DNA of 64,000 bases from Tetraselmis striata. Its lineage: Eukaryota > Chlorophyta > Chlorodendrophyceae > Chlorodendrales > Chlorodendraceae. Under the pieces are notes generated by a model. That model did no database searches. It saw only the letters and a list, made by a program, of their open reading frames with translations, and was not told the DNA's origin. Of the stretch, positions 1 through 11,400 are shown in pieces (the first letter of the stretch is position 1; each line of letters begins with the position of its first letter). A program made the position numbers and the translations under genes. The stretch is taken from NCBI GenBank assembly GCA_006384855.1, contig VCJN01002223.1, positions 124,001 through 188,000 on the forward strand, given 5' to 3'.

Positions 1-882
1 GAGGGGCGGCGAGCGACGCGCACACCTGCGCGCCGCCGCCGCCAGCGATGACGGATAGCCGCGCGCGCCCTGCTGCGCTATATTATTGATTTATTATGGT
101 TGATGACGTTGCCGCCCCATAGATAGTCTCTATATACACGACAGCATGTCTGAAACGGTCGCCTGATAAGGTCATACACACTACTTGCTGCATATGCCCT
201 ATGCCGTGAGTCATGTGCACATGTATTCATCAGGACGCTTATTTACCATAAAATCTTTCAGCAGCGCATCCTTATTAATCCTTAATCCTCAACGTCATAC
301 AGTAAACATACAGTAGGGTTGTAGGGTTTACTAAACCCCAAATCCTAAAACCCTAATATGGACTGACATGTACTTGTATTTTGTTCCGTGATTTCCGATA
401 TCGCCTTCTGCTGCTAGCTCATGTAAGTAATTATTTTGTTCCGTGCTGACGTCTGATCTAGGAGTAGGGGTTGTCTGATAAAGAAGATAAAGCCCTCAGG
501 TGATGAGGTCAACTGATCCAGCATCATGCATGCGGCCGACGATAGGGGCTTTAAATGTAGGCTTTTTCCTTCCCCAGTACTTTGCGTGTATTCTCTGGAC
601 GCTCTCCATGTAACCAAAAATCCATCACGATAGGGGCGCCACTGGTGAACAGTATCGAAACTGCACTGCTGGTACCACAGCAGTTTTCATCAAAAGACCG
701 CCGCACACTTTGGACCGCTCCGCCACGGCGCCCCAGGCACAGCGCGCGTGCCGGAAAAGCAAACAGCGCGACAACACAACGCGGGAAACCGCGGTGGTAG
801 TCTCCGTGTCGGTGCTGCACAGCTTCGGTGGCCCGGTGCGGCGCGTCAGACGTCCGGCGGCGGCGGCGGCTTCGCGGCAGGC
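1..882. other. Intergenic region upstream of RPC4
   Basis: No gene is supported here. The stretch begins GC-rich, turns AT-rich from about 80 to 560, then GC-rich again towards the RPC4 start. Around 305-357 there are imperfect telomere-like heptamers or octamers in both orientations (GTAGGGTTTACT, then CCTAAAACCCTAA). Open frames in the GC-rich part overlap on both strands, show composition bias only, and resemble no family. The RPC4 promoter presumably lies in the last few hundred bases, but no specific element can be named. Confidence 0.5.
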
Positions 883-1016
883 ATGGCGGGGCGGCACGGC
901 TCCCGGCGGGGCGGCGGCCGCGTGGGACCCCATGCCGACGAGACGCAGAATCCGGGTGGCCGCTTAGGTACGGGCACGGGGCGTGCCAGGCAGTTGCGTT
1001 GCCGAGAGCTGCGTGC

Positions 1017-1063
<47 letters not shown>

Positions 1064-3548
1064 CAAGCTGTCCTAAAGGGGAGACGAGGGTACAAGCCAA
1101 CGGCACACAGCCTGAGTCCCGGACTGCGACAATGGCTAGGGATAAGCCCATCAGGCGGGATCCCTCTCATACGGCTCGCAGCTGGCGGGTTTCTATGGTG
1201 CCTGAAGCCTCTAGCCACCCTCAGCTACTTCAATTGTGCTGCCCCTTCCTCTGTTGGCACATCCCAGGCAGCCTGAGTGGACCGGAGGCAGTCAAGGCCG
1301 AGCCTGCCACCGAAGCCTTGCCAGTGGGGGCGGTGAAGGACGAGCCTGTCATGAAAGGCGGCGCCAAGAAGGTGGGCACCGCGGGATATATGGCAGTTGA
1401 GGAGGGGAGGCCGGGGGCATCCTCCTCCACGACGCACTGCACTGCTGTGGTGTGTGTGCCACTCTGAGCACCCATTCTACGTCCGTCTGTGCAACTTGGC
1501 GCCTGCCCCCGCAGAAACGCTTCGCGCCCGTAAATCCTGCGCGCCGTAAGGTGAAGGATGAGCCAGGAGCCGGGCCGTCAGGCAGCGGGGCACCAGGCAT
1601 GGAGGCCGATGACTTCCAGGAGCTCATTAAGCAGGCAGGCACCTGCCCCTCCTGCCTTCCCCACTGCCAAGCATGCGTCCCCCTCTGGCTATGGCCAGCC
1701 CCAGCATTCGGCTAGGCTGCATTTGATCCCTTGTATGGAGGCTATTTAGCTTGACGCAGTGGCTGTCTGTTCTACCTGCTCACTGCGCTCAACCCCCCCC
1801 CCCACACACACACACACACACACACTCACCCTTCCTTGCTGCCACGGCCCAGGCGCAAAGCGACATTGCCAATCGCGGCAGCAACCGGCGCGGGCGGGGG
1901 AGGGGGGCGGTTCGCGGGCGCGGCGTGGTCCGGCACCAGGTGGTGTTTGGCGCACAGGTGGAGTCATCCATACCCTCTGCACTCTCTGCCAAGACTCGGC
2001 CTGGCGGGGGCGGCGGGGGCGGGGGCGGTGGAGGTGGAGGTGGCGGGGGCGGTGCTGGGGGAAGCCGGGCAGGAGGCAGCGCAAACGCGGACATAAAGGA
2101 TGAGGACGGTCTCAAGGCGGCTCAGCAGGTGACCCCCCCCCCCCCCCCCCTGTATTTCCCTTCCTTCCTCTCCTTCCTTCTCTTTGCGCCAGGGAGGGGA
2201 GGCGAGCTGTGAGGCTGTTGGTGGTGGCACCCGGAGCAACTTGTCAGTTTGCATGACACAGCCACGGGACCGGCTCTCATCAATGCGCGGGGCCTGGGTC
2301 CATGACGGGCATATGTTTGGGCCGGTGGGTGTACGAGGTGCAACAGGAATTTATGGCATGCATGCGAATGTGCTGGATCCCAACACTCTGCTCAACATCA
2401 CTCTTTACCCTTCCCGCCGCTTGCTGTCCAGGGCGTCACCGGGTTCCTGGACCCCGATCAGTACTACCCCACAGTGCTGCCGCTGGAGCCGCCCGGCATG
2501 GAGAGCCTTGACATGGACGACGAGATTGCTGCGCCGCCGGATCTCGCCACCGCAGAAATGGTTGAGGGCAACGCGGCGGAGGAGATGGGCCTTCTCAGCA
2601 GCCACGACGATGACCAGCTCCTGCTGTTCCAGATGCCTGATGTGCTCCCAATCCGCAACCCGAAGGCGCGTTGCCACCTCGGGTCTCACTTCCGCGACCA
2701 TTTTGCCCATATATAAGACATCAGCCCCATCCCCTGTCACTGATCACAAGCATAGCTGGTTTCACATACATATCTGGCCTTGTGGCAGCTGCCCTCCCCC
2801 GCATTGCCTAGCCTTTCTCTCATTGGCCTCTTTTGCTGCGCAAGTGGCTGGACGTTTCATGCCCCCCCCCCCCTCCCCCCCCGGCCAAACCCTCTTCTTT
2901 TTGCACGCATGTTGCGACTGGCCCAACGCTGACTGGCCGTCTGCCAAGCAGGCAGGGCAGCGGTCCGCACATCGGGAGCTGCTGGCGCAAAACATCCCGC
3001 CGGAGCTGCCATGTATGTCGCTATCGAAGCTGCCAGCGGGCAAGATTGGCAAGCTACTGGTGTTTGAGAGCGGCAAGGTGAAGATGCAGATCGGGGAGGT
3101 GCTGCTGGATGTGCAGCCAGGCGTCCCGTGCGGCTTCCGGCAGGTGACCATGTCCTCCTGTGTAGCGCCGCCATGTGGTGAGGATGTAGCGCAACTGTCG
3201 CTGTGAAGGGGTGCAAGGAGGGCGTAGGGGACAGCGGGCGTGACTGCGGTTTCACAGGCCATGATGCGAATGGCACTAGACTGGCTGCATGCATCCCTGG
3301 CCCTAATGCTGAGGTCCTTGCCACGCATGCCGTGGCAGGATGTTGGGGCAATGAATGCCGAAGCAGGACACGCGGTGTTCCTGGGGGATGTCGCACAGCG
3401 CGTGGTGTGTTCTCCGGACATGGAGCAGCTGCTGGCCGCCCGCCCGGCACCGCAGCTGTGGGACTACGCTCCAGCAGCTGCGGCGGCGACAACTCAGCCG
3501 AAGAAGCAAGAGGAGGATCAGGCAGGAGTCAAGAAAGAAGAAGACTAG
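883..3548 (+). CDS. RPC4: DNA-directed RNA polymerase III subunit RPC4 (POLR3D/C53 family), 8 exons
   Basis: Subunit of nuclear RNA polymerase III; in the family, RPC4 pairs with RPC5 in a TFIIF-like subcomplex used in initiation and termination. Proposed exons: 883-967, 1268-1371, 1515-1634, 1853-2128, 2193-2324, 2432-2665, 2952-3143, 3339-3548, giving about 450 aa against about 400 in human. The N-terminal block has KRFAPVNPARRKVKDEP, matching the family's conserved basic Kx(I/V)KxEP patch. A glycine/arginine-rich region and an acidic segment follow. The C-terminal signature is split over the last two exons: LPAGKIGKLLVFESGKV with LLDVQPGVPCGFRQ, then VFLGDVAQRVVCSPDMEQLL. Apart from the first intron the joins are phase 0. 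Intron 3 starts with GC. The exon 6 end is uncertain: a GC donor at 2666 or a GT donor at 2670 paired with the acceptor ending 2955. Exon 5 is the least certain. The tail is lysine/glutamate rich. Confidence 0.88.
1014..1061. repeat. (GC)n-(GT)n microsatellite in RPC4 intron 1
   Basis: Alternating GC repeats run directly into about 17 GT repeats. The tract lies inside the first RPC4 intron. It is purine-pyrimidine alternating, the composition that can adopt Z-DNA. Confidence 0.9.
2131..2150. repeat. Poly-C tract next to the intron 4 donor of RPC4
   Basis: About twenty C residues begin within a few bases of the 5' splice site (GTGA then C-run) of a 64-nt intron, so almost a third of the intron is homopolymer. 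Confidence 0.9.
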
Positions 3549-4248
3549 TAGGTCTGCTCTCGACACAATAAGCTGGATACTACAGACAGGCTATGCAAGT
3601 GCTGGATGTTTTTGATACGCTATGGCTGCTGGTAGCTTAAGATTTCACAGTAGTTGTGGCTAGTGGCTGCCGAGCTGGAGGATTTATAGCAGCAGTTACA
3701 CGTATGCGGCAGGTGAGTGCTGTTTCCTGGAGAATGATTTCCAGCGCGAATGCCACCCGGTGCAAGGCATATTTGAAACGACATCTTACGTCACGAGGGG
3801 TTGCTACAGGGGCCGCGAGCATGGCATGCGGCTGGCGCGACGCGCTGAGGCTTTGGGCGATTCACAAGTCCATACCAGCCGCTGCGTATGCAAGTGTTGA
3901 TCGCGCCGTGCCAAAGTCACCCGTGTCGTAGGCATCGGGGCTTCTTTACTTGGAACGCGCAGCGCGCTGGGCTGTTCGCTCTCGGGACGCGGGCCTGTCG
4001 GTTCCACCGAGACGCAACGCATTTGGCGTTACATGTCCATACACGCGCTGAGGGCAGCCTTAAATGCGCATTGCCGATCTGGTCGATCAATGCGATGTTT
4101 GAAAGTTTCTATGTGCAGTATGTTATGGGTCCAGTGTTTCATCGCTGGGTGAACGTAGATATGGTCGGGCCGGGGCTTCACGGTAGCGTTAATTGTGCAT
4201 GCCGAATGTGTTGCTGACGAGGGGGGTGTCCGATGATCGTGAGCTGGC
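3549..4248. other. Intergenic, no gene seen
   Basis: Region between the RPC4 stop and a minus-strand ORF. Short open frames on both strands lack recognisable motifs. The first part should contain the RPC4 3' untranslated region. I see no clear repeat. Confidence 0.4.
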
Positions 4249-4620
4249 CTAGTCTTCGTCCAGCCACTCCACTGGGATTGATCTAAGCGTGCGGAAACAG
4301 ATCGGCCGACAATCCCACAGCTTTGCGGAAGCTGAGTGTAGCTCGTCGTGGCTTGCACCGGAGGCCCTGAGTGCGTTCACTGCCGCCAGGTCCGCGGCGC
4401 GCTTCTGCACCAGCGTCGTTACGATTCCGGTGTGCTGCTGGCAGAGTTTCAGCTTCGCGTAGCTTCGTGGTGTAACGGCACCCTCTCCTACTGCAGGCGC
4501 TCCGACGCTGCCTGGTGGGCAAGCCATCTCCAACGGGTCGATATGAACAAGGCTGAGCAGAGGCCCGCGAGTCCGCAGCCGGTGAACTCCCGAATTGTCT
4601 GTAGACTGGCGGGGCGGCAT
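4249..4620 (-). CDS. Hypothetical protein with a conserved 60-residue C-terminal domain, copy 1
   Basis: A 123-residue frame starting MPPRQ and ending EWLDED. Its last 60 residues align without gaps, at about 47% identity by eye, to the C-terminus of a second short ORF in this window (26,260-26,538). Shared features are an IVxTLxQxR start, a leucine-rich heptad-like stretch, the motif SGASxxEL, an RPxxF element and the terminal IPxEWL. The pattern suggests an amphipathic helix or coiled coil followed by a tryptophan-containing tail. The family is not recognised. The ORF lies just outside the rolling-circle-like element R1 and could be a remnant of a transposable-element gene or a small host gene. 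The N-terminal 60 residues show no match to the second copy, so the start is uncertain and an upstream exon is possible. Confidence 0.45.
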   Translation of the reverse strand: MPPRQSTDNSGVHRLRTRGPLLSLVHIDPLEMACPPGSVGAPAVGEGAVTPRSYAKLKLCQQHTGIVTTLVQKRAADLAAVNALRASGASHDELHSASAKLWDCRPICFRTLRSIPVEWLDED

Positions 4621-4649
4621 GCTGCACTGCTGAACGATTTAACGAATCA

Positions 4650-5766
4650 TAAAAGTACTAAGCGGCGCTTCGCGCCGGGGATTTGTGGAGGTGCCCCTAC
4701 CTCTTGGGTTGAGCGTGGTGCGGGATCCGGGCCGCTTTTAGCCGGCTTATAGTGTTGATCTTGTAATCCTGTTGTTTCCGGGTAATAATGCTTTTAGCGT
4801 TAGGTTTGTCAGTAATTTATTTTTCAAAAGAGAGGTATTATTTGGTAAAACAGATTAAATCTGCAAGCCGCGTAAAAGCGGGCCGCTGACTACTGGTGTG
4901 CAAAAAGGCCAGTTCCCAACCCACCGCTAAAAGTTGTATTACCCCCCCCCCAAAAAAGCAGCACTACAAGATCAGCGATACAGTACAAGCCGCCTACAGG
5001 CGGCCCGCATCCCGCACGAGGCCGCGCAGGTCGGGCCGGTCGTCAGGTCTACGGGGCGGGCACGGCGCGAATCGCCATGCCCGCCGCCTGTACCGGCACC
5101 GGACGCCGGACGCCGTCGTTCGACCGTCGCCCGTCCGTCGACGGACGCCGGGCCCCGGGTCGGCGGACTGCCCCCGCACCGCGGCGACCCCTTTTTCCAG
5201 CATCATTTTACAGCAGCACATACTTGGACTACCGTAGTATGGTCGCTGTATAAATAAAGAGGGCGAGTCTCGCTTGCTGATTCAGCAATAAAAACGCGCT
5301 GCGGTACCGCGTTATTTTGGCGTTTCAGACGAATATATGACGTGCCTGGGCTAGAATACACGCGCATCCATTCAGAACCTTACCATCCTCGTACCTGTAC
5401 CGTGAAATCAAACGACCGAACACCGAACGTATGACGGTTCATACACGAAGCGCGTATGACGGAGGACGGACGGAGGACATTCGTGATTTCTGCAGTATGT
5501 TTCCGGTGTAATTCACGATAGATTCGTCTTAGTCGCAGGATTTTACGGATTGTGGTAGGAGTGCCTAGAAATCAAACGAGCAAAGATCGAACGTATGACG
5601 GTTCATTCACGAAGACGCAGCACACGAGGACGGAGGACGGACGGAGGACGGAGGACGCCTCAAAATCCGTGATAAAACCGTATTGCGACCGGTATCGATT
5701 CTCTCGTATTCCAGGCGTTTTCGGACGCGGCTCTCCTTTTCCTCCGCTCAACCCAAGAGGTAGGGG
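4650..5766 (-). mobile_element. R1: non-autonomous rolling-circle-like element (Helentron/HINE-type termini)
   Basis: About 1.1 kb, non-coding, matching R2 (30,827 onward) in opposite orientation over its whole length. Read on the minus strand it starts at TTCCCCTACCTCTTGGG. The inverted copy of that start (about 22 bp, perfect) lies some 45 bp inside the other end and is followed by a GC hairpin (GGCGCGAAGCGCC) and GCTTAGT. A terminal repeat at one end, with its partner displaced inwards next to a 3' hairpin, is the arrangement known for Helentron-related elements. The interior holds a very GC-rich core (about 5,000-5,190), a short poly-C run, and small hairpins of the AAGCCGCxTxxAAGCGGC type. 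The family call rests on terminal architecture only; no Rep/helicase is present. Confidence 0.55.
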
Positions 5767-6008
5767 AAAAAGTACAGTTCGCCCCGCGACATTGGCCGAA
5801 GCCGCCCGAGCACTTGCGCCAACCGCAGTCGTAGGTCTGGCATAGCCCGTAGACCATTGCCCCATTCGAACCCCGACGGGCTAATGCATCAACCGGGTAA
5901 ACCCAGGACACGCCGGGACGATATTGCCGAAATACATCGGCCGGGAATCGATACCCGGACCTCTCGCGTACGAGACGACCGCTCAACCAAGCGACAAGGG
6001 ATGTACGA
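5767..6008 (-). mobile_element. tRNA-derived SINE, copy 1
   Basis: Read on the minus strand the element begins GTACATCCCTTGTCGC. It carries a tRNA-like head with an A-box region (GCTTGGTTGAGCGG) and a B-box (GTATCGATTCCC), followed by a body of about 170 bp ending in GGCGAACTGTACTTTT. It is clearly related to the final unit of the composite SINE at 32,980-33,235, and to a 3' fragment near 27,553-27,600. It abuts R1 on one side and the PAT-like element on the other. Confidence 0.75.
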
Positions 6009-6079
6009 ATCATATGGTCAGATGTAGTCATCTAGTGCCTCGGGCAAAAATGTTGTATATATATGTTAAGACCCATCCA

Positions 6080-6720
6080 GGTACGAAAATGCCACGTGTA
6101 CACACAGGTCGCCCTGTGTATACACAGGTCATCAATTTGACAAGTGTATACAAAGGTCATATTTTTAATTGACATGTGTAACAAAAGGTCATTATTTTGC
6201 CTGTCTATACACATGTCGATACCGTAATGACATGTGTGTACACGGGTCATGTTTACTTTGACCCGTGTACACACAGGTCACTTTTTATGACCCGTGTACA
6301 CACAGGTCAAAGTGATCATGACCCATGTACACACAGGTCATTACGGTATCGACATGTGTATACACGGGTCACCAATGATACCTAAAGCCCGACACCTTGT
6401 TTGCACATGGGGCATCTGTGAAATGGTCTGGGTGAAAACATGTACTTGGGTCATATGTCAGATGACCTGTGTACAAACAAGGCAGCGATGTTCGCACTTG
6501 GGTCATTTTCCATGACCTGTGTGTACACAGGGCGATTTCAAGTGACCTGTGTATACACAGGTCATGGTCAAAATGACCTGCGTGTACACAAGTCAATGCA
6601 AGTGACCTGTGTGTACATAGGGCATACAAGGTAATGCCCTGTGTATACAGAGGGCACCTACATGCCATGTGTATACACATGGCATTTTGACCATGACCTG
6701 TGTATACACATGGCATTTTC
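6080..6720. repeat. Array of about 16 palindromic 22-mers inside the DNA transposon
   Basis: The unit is close to TGACCTGTGTATACACAGG plus TCA, a perfect palindrome in its best copies (e.g. near 6,542), repeated with 10-25 bp of unrelated sequence between copies. Variants replace the outer ACC by GCC or CCC on one or both arms, often compensating so that symmetry is kept. The array is bracketed by an inverted repeat of about 40 bp (6,051-6,094 and 6,711-6,750) that repeats part of the transposon's subterminal sequence. Likely a set of binding sites for a dimeric DNA-binding protein, possibly the transposase; this is inference. Confidence 0.75.
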
Positions 6721-6917
6721 GTACTTGGGTCTTAACATGTATATACAACAAAACGTGTCGCCCAACAGTACTATGGGCAAAACTGGCATGATGACCAACC
6801 GGGCGTCAGGGGAGGTCCCCCGAGCGCGAAAAAATATACCAAAGTTGACCCGGGCTCGCTGGAGTGCGCATATCGGCCAACACAAGGCGGCCCCCACCAC
6901 CCACCCACCTCTCCACC

Positions 6918-8496
6918 ATGAGGAAACCTATCGAGATCAACAGCCGTGTGGCCGCCCGTCGAGGGCCATTTGAACCCGCTGCCCTCGGCACAGTACGCCA
7001 ACAGAGGGCCTTGAAGTTTGGTAACGTCGTCGAGTCGGTCGCCAGCAACAAGTTCCGCATCAGGTGGGATGATGGCACAGAGTCATGCGAGACCACCAAC
7101 GTGTTGAAGTTGCAACCCACCGGCGCTGGCGCCCTGTCCCAGGTGTGTCTCCTCTACCACCGTGCACTCGTCTAATACCTTGCTTGGACAGTATGTCGTC
7201 GGCTTGTGGGGATTTTGTCGACGTGTGTGGGTGGGCGGCCGTGCGATTGCGTCTGTTTCCTGGCGGATGTTTTTTTCAAATATTACAAAGACAACTGACT
7301 CGACTACGCTCCGTACGTAGGCCAGAGCACTGTCGACGGCCCCCTTCACGGAGCCGAGACAAGCTATGCCCTGCCCGTCAGCTCCGACATTTTGAGATCC
7401 AGGAGGGCAGGGATGCTATGAGGCTGAAGGAGTACGCACCTGAGCTGGGTGTGACTGCCGCCTGCACCCTGCGGATGGCTGAGCGCTCTGCTCCTGCAGG
7501 GCGACAGCTGGTTTGCATTTGTCAAGGTACAACAACATAGATATCAATTCAGTGCAGTGCATGCATGCATGTAAATGTGTGAAACTGATTCTTTTGCTGG
7601 ATGGTTGTGCCAAGCCGCAGTCGCTGTGGGCAAGACATGCCGGCACTTCATTGGTTATTGTGTCCAGACATCCCACTCTCTGTACGCCAAGGCCTACATG
7701 GAGTCACACGTGAAGGACAAGCCCGCCGGCAGTCGCGTGGTTCTCCGCTCCTTTGATGAGGGTGTGGGCGTGATGGCAATCGGGTACAAGTGCAACTTGA
7801 GGATGTTGTTATTCTTTCTGTCTACGGAGGGAGCTGGGGGGGGGGGTGCACAATGGCGATCCGTACGTTCAACGTTGGGCTGACGACCTCAACAACATCA
7901 CCACCAAGCCCATACCTCGTCCAGACATGGTCTCGCAGTACTTCGCTCGGAGTCCGCGCGTCGACAACCACAACCAGAGCCGCCAGCACGACCTCATGTT
8001 GGAGGAGCTATGGTTGACGCAGGACCGCTAGTTCCGCCTGCACACCATCATGGCCGGCATTCACGTCACCGACTGTTGGAAGCTCGCGAAGCACCACCTC
8101 CCGAGGCACCACCCACTCAAAGAGTCAACCGTGGTCAACTTCGCCGACCTAATGTGCAAGGCCCGGATACACGATGGGCTGACAGGGGAGGTGGAGCCGA
8201 CTCGCAGGACCGAGCGCGTACTGGCCGACATCACCACCGAGTCACCCCCGCTGCCTCACAGCATCATGCACCTCGGCAAACGCCCCGGCAACGACAACGC
8301 CACCAAGCAAGCCCGCTGCACTATGTGCCGTGTGGACGATGACAATGAGGGTTGGACGTCCTACAAGTGCCCGGACTGCGACATCCCTCCGTGCATCCCG
8401 AGCAAGAGGCCCAAGGGCGTCGCATGTTGGACCCGGCACCGCCGCATGACCGGCCAAGAGCTCGCGGTTTACAGCGTCAACCGTAGCGCGGACTAG
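6918..8496 (+). pseudogene. piggyBac-like transposase, decayed, intron-containing
   Basis: The first frame (6,918-7,140, MRKPIEI start) holds a small beta-rich domain, KFGNVVESVASNKFRIRW, resembling chromo/Tudor-like folds, and ends at a GT donor. Middle pieces lie about 7,350-7,525 and 7,610-7,840. The best-preserved part (7,845-8,496) has the piggyBac-type block RPDMVSQYFARSPRVD then NHNQSRQ and LMLEELWLT, then FRLHTIMAGIHVTDCWKL. It ends with a cysteine-rich zinc ribbon (CTMC, CPDCDIPPC, CWTRH), the usual C-terminal end of piggyBac transposases. A poly-G run near 7,838 separates two frames, and an in-frame TAG interrupts the block at 8,029. The region that should hold the first catalytic aspartates is not recognisable. 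Considered inactive. Confidence 0.6.
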
Positions 8497-11400
8497 GCCG
8501 CCACCGGGCAAACCTCCCCGTACCCAAACCGGTGGTGCGATGCTACAACATCTTAGAGGGCTACGCTTCTGTTAGGAGCACGGCCCGCGTAGTATTAGTA
8601 GTATGTAATTAAAATCCGTCAATGATGCCGACGCGACCCGTGTTGTATACTCGTGTTGTATATATACCATACAACATATTTGCCCGACGCACTAGAGGTT
8701 TACATTAACTGTGTTGTACTTCGCATGACCCCGCGGTCGGCGCACGGACTAAGGCCTGCCGGCCCGCACCAGCACCACGACATGAGGAATCCACCCTCGG
8801 GCACCGGCACTCTCTGCTTTGCACTCGCCTCAACCGGCTCGCGCACTAGCATTCGAGCAGAGTGTCAGCTTACTCTATGCCGACTCGGACCCGAGCCTCA
8901 GCCTCCCGAGATGCTACACATTCCCCACCCCGCGACTACGGGATGACCCCTCGCCATATACCGGAAGACGCCGCTAAGTCGGCGACGCCCCGGGCAACGC
9001 CGCAGCGGAATATGTAGCGGATGAGTTGGAAAAACGCATGACGTCCCAAGCGGAAGCCCTGGAGAAGCGGATGGCCGGGCAATTCGAGGCTGCTACGGCC
9101 GCCTTGCTCGCTCGACTCGCCCACCCCCCACAAACCTGCCTCCTCCGGAAGGCACCCAACCAGCCAGCCCCGCGGGCGCGCCTGCGCCCGAGGATGGTGA
9201 GCAAGGAGCGCGAGAGCCCCTTCCTGTTGAGCTAGACGCACCCGACGACAAGCTCGAGTACGTCAACTTTGCCTACTACGGCCGAGTTATCCCCCCCCCC
9301 CCCCCCCCCCGTCTGGATCGACCCCCGCGCGACGTCAACGAGCCTCTCCTATGGACCCTGACCAACGACACCGCCCGCGGCCTCGCGGAGAAGCGGAGTC
9401 GTGCAGCGTACCACGAGTACATGCATCTAGGCTGCTATGCCTTCTTCAATAGCTGCGCCAACGAGGCAATGCGCTGCGCTCTTGAGTCGCTTTCGACCGA
9501 GTATGCTACGGCGGAAAGCATGGCTGCGGCCCTTGCCGAGCTCCGAGCCTGCTACTATACCCACTTGGCGACGGAGATGGCCACCCGTTCCCTGTTGAAC
9601 TACCTCTAGCTCGCCAAGAACGGATCGATGGCTACGGAAGCGGGCCGAGTCTTCGTCGAACTCGCCCACGCCAAGTCTTGCACCCCAAGACGCATCGCTG
9701 TGTCCGGGCAATTCGACCGGCTCCGCCGAGCGTTCGACGATAAGACTCTCGCGATAAACCTCTCCGCAGCGGGCAAGGCCCGTGCCACGGCCGCGTTCGC
9801 TAAGGCCACCCCCGACAAGCCCGCCCCCACCGAGTCCGCCGAGAGGCGCAAGCAACGTGAGCAAACCGCAGCAGCGCGGAAGGCCGCAGCGTCGGCCGCA
9901 GCAGCCGACAAGGCCATGGCCGAGGTCACCAAGTGACGGCGTGGCCCGCCGTGCCGAATCATGTACGCCTACCACCCTCTACATGCGACACCGTGTGCGG
10001 AGAAGATGGCGCGACATGGAGAGCATCGGCGCGCTAGCGGACACGTCTTGAGTTGGATCCGCCAAGGAGTCCGGATCCGCTTCAAGAACGGACAACACCC
10101 TGTCCCTACCACCACGGCGTCTCTATGCGCGACGCCACTCAAGCACCGCTAGACTTAATGGCTACGGAAATGTCCCGCTTTGAGGCTATTGGCGCGTGAG
10201 AGCGAGGACGCTGCGACAAGTGGGTATCCAGAATGTTTCAAGTCCCAAAGCCCGGCACCAACAAGTGGCGCCTCATCATCGACCTACGAGAGCTCAACAA
10301 GTGGTACAAGACCCTCGAGATGTCCTACGAGACGCTCAAGCACTTGCGGCACGTGGCGCGCGCAGGCGACTGGTTCGTTTCGATGGACCTGGCCGATGGC
10401 TACTACGCCCTCGGGATTCGGGAGGAGAAGCGCGATTTCTTCGCCGTGAACTACCGGGGGGAGTTGTGGCGACTGGCGTGTCTACCGATGTGCTGAACAT
10501 GCTCGTCGTACTACTTCTGCAAGTTGACAACGGCTTTTACGGACTACCTGCGGACACCCTTGAAGCGGCGCGACCCATCGCCACCTCCCACGGCCCCGTC
10601 CAAGCCTACTCGCCGTTTCCTGCGCAACACCCGCTAGCGGGGCGAGCGGCTCCTACCCTACATGGACGACTTTCTTTTCCTCGCGGACTCCCGCGAAGCA
10701 GCCCTGGAGCTACGCGTCCGGTTGAGCATCCTACTGGACCGCATGGGCATGCTGCGCAACCCCAACAAGGGAGTCTAGGAAACCGCCCAAGTCGGCCCTC
10801 ACTTAGGGCTGATCGTCGACCTGCAGCGCGGCGAGTTCCGCGCCCCCGAGGAGAAGCTCATCGCGCTAGCCAAGGCCGCCCGCTCTCTCCTGGGCTGCGC
10901 AGCCTCCGACAGGCGTTGGCTGCCGGCCCGGCAGCTGGCGTCTTTTGCGGGAAAGGCTCTGTTTGTGTACCTGGCAATTGCGCCGGCCCGCGTCTTCTTG
11001 CGAGAGCTGCACTGCGTCCTGCACGCAACCCGGCAGGGCTGGGACGGACGCGTCAAGATGACGAACCAGCTGCGCCGCGATCTGAAATGGTGGACCCATG
11101 TACCGCCTTCGCAGCACAACGGTCGCTCTACGTACAAGCCGATGGAGACCGCATATCTACACGCGGACTCCAGTTCGTATGGATGGGGGGCTGTGTTGAA
11201 CAACAACAACGCGTACCAAGCGCGCGGCTTCTTGTACGAGGACGACCGCGCGCATCACATCACGTGGAAGGAGCTTCGCGCGGTACGTCACGTGGTCGAA
11301 TCGTTCCTGCCGCAGCTGCGAGGACGGCTCGTTTTGATGCACGAGGACAACACGGCCGTGGTGGCAGCGCTCACCAACCTTACCTCTCGGTCGCTGGTCA

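Larger units (their letters stand above)
6036..8691 (+). mobile_element. piggyBac-like DNA transposon with CTAG target duplication
   Basis: The ends are inverted repeats starting TGCCTCGGGCAAAAA (left) and TGCGTCGGGCAAATA (right, minus strand), similar over about 23 bp. CTAG flanks both sides (6,032-6,035 and 8,692-8,695). The A2 repeat of the surrounding retrotransposon, at 12,431-12,460, has a single CTAG at the homologous place, so it serves as an empty site. The left 700 bp is a non-coding array of 22-bp palindromes; the right part encodes a degraded transposase. Known piggyBac elements duplicate TTAA, so CTAG is unusual. Confidence 0.7.

Noticed and set aside
551-1276. Several overlapping frames around the GC/GT microsatellite
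   Set aside because: They are products of GC-rich composition and the dinucleotide tract; only the 883-967 stretch fits the RPC4 exon chain.
6080-6720. CRISPR-like pattern of short repeats and spacers
   Set aside because: The repeats are palindromes that vary among themselves, spacers are of unequal length, there are no cas genes, and the array is inside a eukaryotic DNA transposon.
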